Below are positions 37,166-64,000 of a DNA stretch of 64,000 bases, one piece after another (the stretch's first letter is position 1; every line of letters begins with the position of its first letter). This stretch comes from Nemopilema nomurai (Eukaryota; Cnidaria; Scyphozoa; Rhizostomeae; Rhizostomatidae): the NCBI GenBank assembly GCA_003864495.1, contig ML133455.1:1240001-1304000 (forward strand), in the 5' to 3' direction. The notes below the pieces were generated by a model. The model was given only the letters and a program-made list of their open reading frames with translations, searched no databases and was not told where the DNA came from. Made by a program: the position numbers and the translations under genes.

Positions 37166-39331
37166 TTTATCGTTTGTTTTTTGGCGCTTCGCAGGTAGCC
37201 TCACAGTGAAAACGGGGCCAGTTATGTTGGCTAATCTCTACTTTCTCCAATAATCATAAAGCTCTCACCTTAGCTATCCTAATAAATATTAAAGGTAGCC
37301 ACTGCCCCAAGAAAAAAGTACGATTACAAAACAAGAATAACCCGACCCCCACATCTTTACCTCAAAAACTTTTTTATAGAAATATTGAGCGTTACACACT
37401 GATAAGAGGTTACATTTTTAATTTTTTCTTTTCCAACTATAGCTATTTGGGAGCCATATTGTCTCTATTTAAGAATTAGCCGGGCTGATTTCAGTCTGCA
37501 GTATGCTGCAATTCATAAAACAAACTCGGAAAAATAAGGACAATTTCTGAAATACAGGTACGCCTTTTGCAAAAAGATTCAAAGACTAAGATAGAAATTA
37601 AACGAAGCTTTAAGTCAATACAGTCAGGCAATTCAGCAATTGCCTGCATACTGGCGCACAATGAAGGGCGTACCGTAAATCCTCGAATTGCTCCCCCCCC
37701 CCCCTCGAAAAAGCCCCCTCCCTCGAATAAGCCCCTACCCTAGAACTACAAACTTTAAATAAGCCCCCCCTCCTCGAATAAGCCCCCCTCGATTTGTAAA
37801 TTTTTGACTCCTGAGGTTGCCTTTGGCATTTTAGTGAATTACCATAAAAACTTATGTCTTTGATGATAATTTAATAAAATGTTACTTTATACTTAGGTTA
37901 TTTTTTATATTGTGAAAAGAAAAAAATTTCAAAAATTGTCTTTTTATGTGGCATGTTTCAGGAAATTTTATATGCCCCCCTCGAATAAGCCTTCCCCCCC
38001 CTCGAATAAGCCCCCATCCAAAAATGTCAAAAATAAATAAGCCCCCAGGGGATTTACGGATTTACGGTATCTCATGTATGGCACCTAGCTTATAAGAAAA
38101 CTTGAAAGATTTACAATTTGTTCAGCCTTAGCTCGTTCTATGTACGACAGAGAAAAGGAAACTCTCATGTCATTTGACGAAGCATTAGTCATACAAGAGG
38201 CACAATGGAAACAAGAAGCACATTATTTGTTGCTCATTACAGAATCAAAATAAATTGTACATGAGTTTCATCTGACATCACTACCCTACAACTAAGTTTT
38301 AAATAGGCGAAGAGTTGAACGTTTTGACAAATATCTTACAACAAACTACAGCCATCACATTGCCAAAATAAATGTGTCCTTAGATATTTAAAAGACCAAA
38401 AAAAATCCCACAACAATAATTAAAATCGTGCTCGTTATCTCCAAAAATGGAATCAGAAAGAATCACATAATCCGCTCGCTAAAGTAGGCCATTTTCAAAA
38501 TACATCTTGGGCGTTTTGTGACATCTTTCACAATAACATGGCAAGCGTAAAAGGCGTGCATTTCTGACTAACAAAACACTCTGATAGCAAGAATGGATTG
38601 TCTTAAAAATAATCATAAAATAATAAAACGTCCTTGAATTAGTTAATGTCGACCTTGTGAGCTCAGGTTCGAAATCTAACTGCAAGTGCATTTATAAACA
38701 GCCTACTTACATCAGTGCACACATATAGGGACAAAATTTCTCCACGCTTAAACCAAAACTTGGCCATCTGAAAGGAAGCTTTCACGCGTCGATTCCGTCC
38801 AAAATAGAACGAAGCTTCTCATTTAATTAGAAGCTGGTTGGAGTGATTTATTACAGACAAGTCGAGCCAAGGAAATCTTGGTCTCGACATGAAAATTGGG
38901 AATCTTGTACGCGCAAGTTAACGAATAAACCATAGTGCATGTGATATCTTAACAGAAAAATAACTCTAAATAAATGAATTATCGAACATTAACGTGACCT
39001 ACCAAGTGATCATTTACAAGTTTCTAGAATCATCATAAATTGAGAAAAAATCCTAAAAGACAGCGAAAAACTAAAAATAATGAAAGTAGACCTGTTCAAA
39101 ACAACACAAAGAAGGGGAAATCTTTGCGCCAAGACAAGTTTAAACGCAAAAGGGGGGGAAGTGACCTGATTCGCAGAACATCCCATTGGCCTCTCCTTAA
39201 TACCCACAAAACGGCGATAAGCAACACTGGATAAGGGTGCAACATACCTCTAATGGTATTTTAATCCAATTCTCAACATCTCTTGTGACTTGTTACTTAG
39301 TTATCTCTATCGCTATTCAGAAAATTCCAAT
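37166..39331. other. Intergenic stretch between the coiled-coil gene and the RPTP gene
   Basis: Contains the MITE at 37671-38069 and otherwise only AT-rich sequence without supported exons. The coiled-coil gene promoter and the RPTP 3' UTR should lie here. Confidence 0.5.
37671..38069. mobile_element. MITE with TA-flanked 'TACCGTAAATCC' ends and internal short repeats
   Basis: The left end 'TACCGTAAATCC' (37671) is matched by 'GGATTTACGGTA' ending at 38069, giving 10-bp inverted repeats inside TA, as left by Tc1/mariner-type elements. The interior consists mainly of copies of 'CCTCGAATAAGCCCCC' (near 37723, 37772, 37978, 38001 and 38033, some degenerate) around an AT-rich core. No coding capacity. 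Confidence 0.75.
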
Positions 39332-59760
<20,429 letters not shown>

Positions 59761-62700
59761 AACGAGCCAATTAATTCAAAACGTTTAAAAACCCATAGCG
59801 CAATAAAAAATGTTGACAAATTTCAATAAGCTTTGTTATTCCGAACAGAACCTCCACACTCGGTCTTTCACAGAAATTTCCGTAATAGCCTGTTCGTATG
59901 ACTGTTTTCCAAATTAGTATATTCCTTTTACGCAGAAGCTGTCATTATACAATATTCAATCATTTCGTTACGCTCAGCAGACTTGAAAATAACATCCCAG
60001 GTGTTGGCAACAAAGTTGTGTTTAACCGATTCGATGCGTCAACGATCGTCTGGAAGACATGAACTCGTAGTACTTCGGCGAGGGTTCAAATCGATGCGGA
60101 ACTGTGGTCACGCCTGTCAAGTCAGAAAAAAAATATCCAAAGTTTATGAAATAGATTCCAAGCAACTGTTTCTTCAGTTATAAGTAGTTGAAGATCAAAT
60201 TGCAGTGTGAAATGCCTGGTTCAATTGCCACTCTCTCCGCCTAAGCAAGGCTCCGGATCACAACCTCGTCTGGACTAACATTCACGACGATTTACTTAAT
60301 TTGCATATCTATTCTTCCGATCCACGAATTGCTTGATTTGATTGGTTAATCCTTCCTTTGTCTATTGTTTCAGTACAAAAAAGACTTATACTGATTCAAT
60401 AATCGGGCCTAAATACGATCGTCTGATACTTCCATGGTGAATGCTCTTTCGCGCGACTTAAAGCATCCAGGATTTCTGGTAACATTTTGAAAAATCAATG
60501 CTCAAAGGATTGTATCCAAAAGTTTATTCTAAAAACAAATGTCTGGGCTATATTTTAAAGCCAAACAAAGTTTATTTTTAGCAGGTATTGGCTATTTTGG
60601 ACCAAAAATGTGCGCTGGTTTGTCGGGAATTTTTTTATTGCAATTAAGCTTTCCCTGGATGTCTTCTCCCATGAACACAAGTCCCTAATAGTCACGCTTC
60701 GATGGTTTTTGAAAGAACAACCATTGTATTCTTACTCTCTGGCGACTACTTTGGTGGGGTGCTTTCCATGCAATAAATTTTGAAATTTTTCGACATGGGA
60801 CTAGAGCAATCTTAGCGTATTGGTGTCCGTATCCGATAACAAAATAGGAAATTTAACTGAACACAATATATCTACTGCTTCCGGGTGGAAAAGACCGGCG
60901 TTGCCTTTGTTTTCAACTTACACGGGTGCACCCTGATTACCTCGTTACTTTCGTTTTTATTTTCAAGTGATTTGCCTGTAGGGCTTCTTCATTTGAATTT
61001 AACCGTGAATTTCCCGTGCTTAAATATAATTTGATTAAAACGATAAGTGTACGCTTTAAAGTTTCACAGAACCATTGTTCAATGTTCATATACAATTAAT
61101 ATAAGCTATGGTTTCGCCTGGTCTGCATCTCATATGGAGGCAAGCAAAATAGTTTTAGGTATTCGCGTCTCGTGCGTAGTGGATGCATCTTCTGATAAGC
61201 CCTGATAACGAAAGATTAAAACCTTGACGAACCTGAATCATGGCTAGAAATTGATTATTCGTTCTTCGTTAAAACGTGCCTGATATTCTTAAGGTGAAGG
61301 CATGGACTGACAGATATATGATATTTCGAACGTCTCCATTCAATTTTGCATATATAAATAAATATATATTAACTAACTTAAAATATATAACATTGGAAGC
61401 ATTGGAAAAATTGAATTTTCCTAATTCACGAAAAATGGATTTTTATGCCGGTCTATTGGTGTTGCCCACAAATCTTACCAGAACCATAGATGCAGCCATG
61501 TCATTGCAAAAAGAATTCAATTTCCCTTGAACTCTGCCAGGACTGAGGCCAATTAATAATCATGTGACCCGCCGTCAATGACAATTCAAGGTAACGCCTT
61601 GGGAAATCGGGGTAAATATTTGCAGAAAAAGTAGCTGAAATGTGTGCACAAGGAGAGTTTGAAAGTTGTCACATGATGAACAACGAATGACACTGGAACA
61701 CTTCCCAGAAGTACAACAGGACATTGACGCGATACCGGATCTTAAAACAATTATGTCATCATAGTCTGTCTATTTTTGGTGGTCAAGAAATGGCGTATTG
61801 TTTCTTGAGCCTTGGAGATATTTTTCCAATGTTTAATAAAGCACGCTACCGCTCAAGTATTGAGCTTCTTAACTCTCGTCACAAAAGACAGTAGGCCATG
61901 TAGATATTTAGACCAAGCTTCGCAGCAATATTCACAAATTAAACTGCACTTTTATGTGTGCAAGTGAGTTTTTCATAAGTCTCATATAGAATCCAGTTAA
62001 CAAATCCTTCGTACCATCTTTCCACAGCCATATCCTTTCTACGATCGTGTTGTACTTCATAAATGGAATTAAATAAATTATAGGTTGCAAGTTTTCATTT
62101 CAAAACTCTAAAAATAGTGGTTGGAACATATACCCACACTCTATGAGCTTGGGCCTTTGTGTCTTGAGCTCGGTCCCTCGACAAAGGGAGTCTTGCAAGC
62201 ATATTTTGTTTTTCGTGGTAAGGAAAATAATGGAGGTTTCCTTTACATATTAGCTACAATAAAGTTATCCTTTCTAGTTTTTATCTGGCTGAATGCAAAC
62301 AATTTAAAATTGTAATCAAATTTTCGAGGACTTTTTACCAAAATATTAATAATGATTTTGTGGTTGGCAATTATTTCAGTAAAAAAAAGATGCCAACCAC
62401 AAAATATTATAGCATTGGTCATATAACAATGAGTTGGACAATGCCAAATGAAAGTCTTTCTGCTGGTTTTCAGGTTGTTTTTCCCTCTAATTGTTGGCGG
62501 TATAAAAGGTTTATCGTCGTTACACAAGTATTCGTGCAAAAGCAGATCCGAGGTGAAAAAGACAGCTTATTGACTCATATTGTTTAACGAAGAGTTGCTT
62601 TGTGACGCAGACAAAGCCTTTCAATTAGATCTCAGTTAATTCAAATGTGGAAATCCCATTGAGAGATGTAATTATACTCACGAGACAATTAATTTCCTTA

Positions 62701-64000
62701 CTTTATTCATGCACTGTTAGCGGTTCTGTAGGTCAAGGTATTTCCATGGCATCAGAGTTAATGCAACAAGTATTGGAAGGGTCTCGCATCACGCGAGCAT
62801 TTGAATACCTGTATCAGGTTAAAAAAACACTGTACGACATGAAGAGAAAATTTGCGTGAGTCACAAACTATTAAAGAAGAAAAACAAAAATATATTTAAT
62901 TTTTAATGATTCAGCTTTTAAACACTATTGTGGGCATAACCTGTGGAGTAAGAGCCGTGCGTCTTAATGAGAATTTCAAACATGGAAGCCATAAACAGCG
63001 CTTTGGGTCAAGATAGGAACATTTTAGGCCACCTGGTTCCGTCAAATGGTTCATAGCGCCCAAAGAATACAATTAAAGGATTCGGGTACTCCTGCTTGGA
63101 AGAAGTTTTCTTGACATCAAACAGCTAGTCAACCAAATCTGTTTGCATATGAAGTCACTAGTAAAGATATACGATATTAAGAAATGCTGCTTTTTACTAG
63201 CTGCCAGTTTTATATGGTTTTCTAAACGTGATTTTTTCTGAAAAATCATGACAGCAAAGGAGCAGATCTCTCTTCCAATACAAAATGCAACTGCTTGAAC
63301 ATGTGTTGCAACCGCACGCAGTTCGGGTAACGCGCGGGAAACGCTCCGTTAAGAAACGCCACCAGTTTCGTCCCATGTTTCCGCACGAGCCTAACAAGAG
63401 GCAGCCAATGTCGACGTGGTATACCTATAATCTTAATTGATTGGTTATCATTTCATTCAATGAAGCACTTAACCAGCTTCGGTTCATGTGTAGTCGCCCC
63501 GACTACGCAGCCACTCGCACGCACGTCATGCGAACCGCGGGTGAGAATCAAGCGAATCTAATTATGCACATATCCCATCAGGGCCTGAGAAAAACCGGCC
63601 TAGCCGCACAAGACTGCGCGCGGCCGAGCAAGATTAGAAAGGCAGGTCAAAGAGATAGCTTGCTCGCATAAAGGCCAGTTGAAATCTTCATTGAACCTTG
63701 AATTAGTCATCAGATCACGATGAATAATCTCACAAGAAGGACCTTGTCTCTTCAATTTTGAGTCAGCAGCTAATAGCCCTATTTAACTTAGGATCTAATT
63801 TGAACAAAATAAAAAGCAATTTCATTAAGATTCACCCTTCTTACATACAACAAATAGCAGGCTGAAATCTTGATAATCCACTCTCCTTCAGTCAAAAAGT
63901 CTAATGATGCAAAAACAGGGCGAGATGAGGTATAATCCTGTCTGTAAAAATGAGTCATGTTTCAAGGCCTTTGTATGCTCGTTTTTCAAAGCTCTGGAGC
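59761..64000. other. Region upstream of the RPTP gene, no supported gene
   Basis: Should contain the RPTP promoter and 5' UTR. Plus-strand ORFs at 61276-61530 and 62647-62859 have no recognisable motif and no phase-matched exon partners. Sequence near 63300-63650 is somewhat richer in CG dinucleotides, but I cannot assign a promoter. Confidence 0.4.

Noticed and set aside
38655..38690. 'GGTTCGAAATC' and a similar 'GGGTTCAAATC' near 60082 as tRNA T-arm boxes
   Set aside because: No matching A box, anticodon arm or acceptor stem could be folded around either site.
61276..61530. Plus ORF with 'KMDFYAGLLVLPTNLTRTID' and a second at 62647-62859
   Set aside because: No motif I can assign, AT-driven composition, and no phase-matched partners or splice sites; too weak to list as genes.

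Overview
The window is animal nuclear DNA: AT-rich, intron-dense, with GT-AG splice sites, metazoan multidomain genes and many cut-and-paste transposon remnants. Gene content (a receptor tyrosine phosphatase with Ig and FN3 domains, RWDD3, hydroxypyruvate isomerase) together with hAT/ZMYM-like elements and MITEs fits an early-branching or marine invertebrate. A cnidarian (anthozoan-like) is my best guess and a sponge is not excluded. I see no bacterial, organellar or viral genes, no CRISPR array and no convincing tRNA or rRNA.

Layout: all six protein-coding genes I can support lie on the minus strand. (1) 1-1516: 5' part of an acidic, repeat-bearing protein that runs off the left edge. (2) 6276-8433: a 717-aa uninterrupted coding exon of a second acidic protein. 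Both carry the same short repeated module and look like tandem paralogues of an unrecognised family. (3) 9505-12999: a decayed hAT/ZMYM1-like transposon on the plus strand, broken into three ORFs. (4) 18080-20015: RWDD3 (RSUME) in two coding exons. (5) 21553-29608: hydroxypyruvate isomerase (HYI) in nine exons, 273 aa, with a degenerate hAT remnant and nested MITEs in its introns. (6) 30431-37165: a nine-exon, 300-aa coiled-coil protein I do not recognise. (7) 39332-59760: a 29-exon, about 1437-aa receptor-type protein tyrosine phosphatase: signal peptide, 3 Ig-like and 4 FN3 domains, one membrane segment, an intact catalytic D1 and a degenerate D2.

The multi-exon models were built by hand: each exon joins the next with matching phase and the total length is a multiple of three. 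The remaining sequence (1517-6275, 13000-18079, 20016-21552, 29609-30430, 37166-39331, 59761-64000) holds no gene I can support, only transposon-derived repeats and low-complexity DNA. The genes do not form a pathway; shared orientation is the only link.

Most interesting: the shared module in the two left-hand acidic genes, and the match of six intron positions and phases between the two phosphatase domains, which records duplication of an already intron-rich PTP domain.
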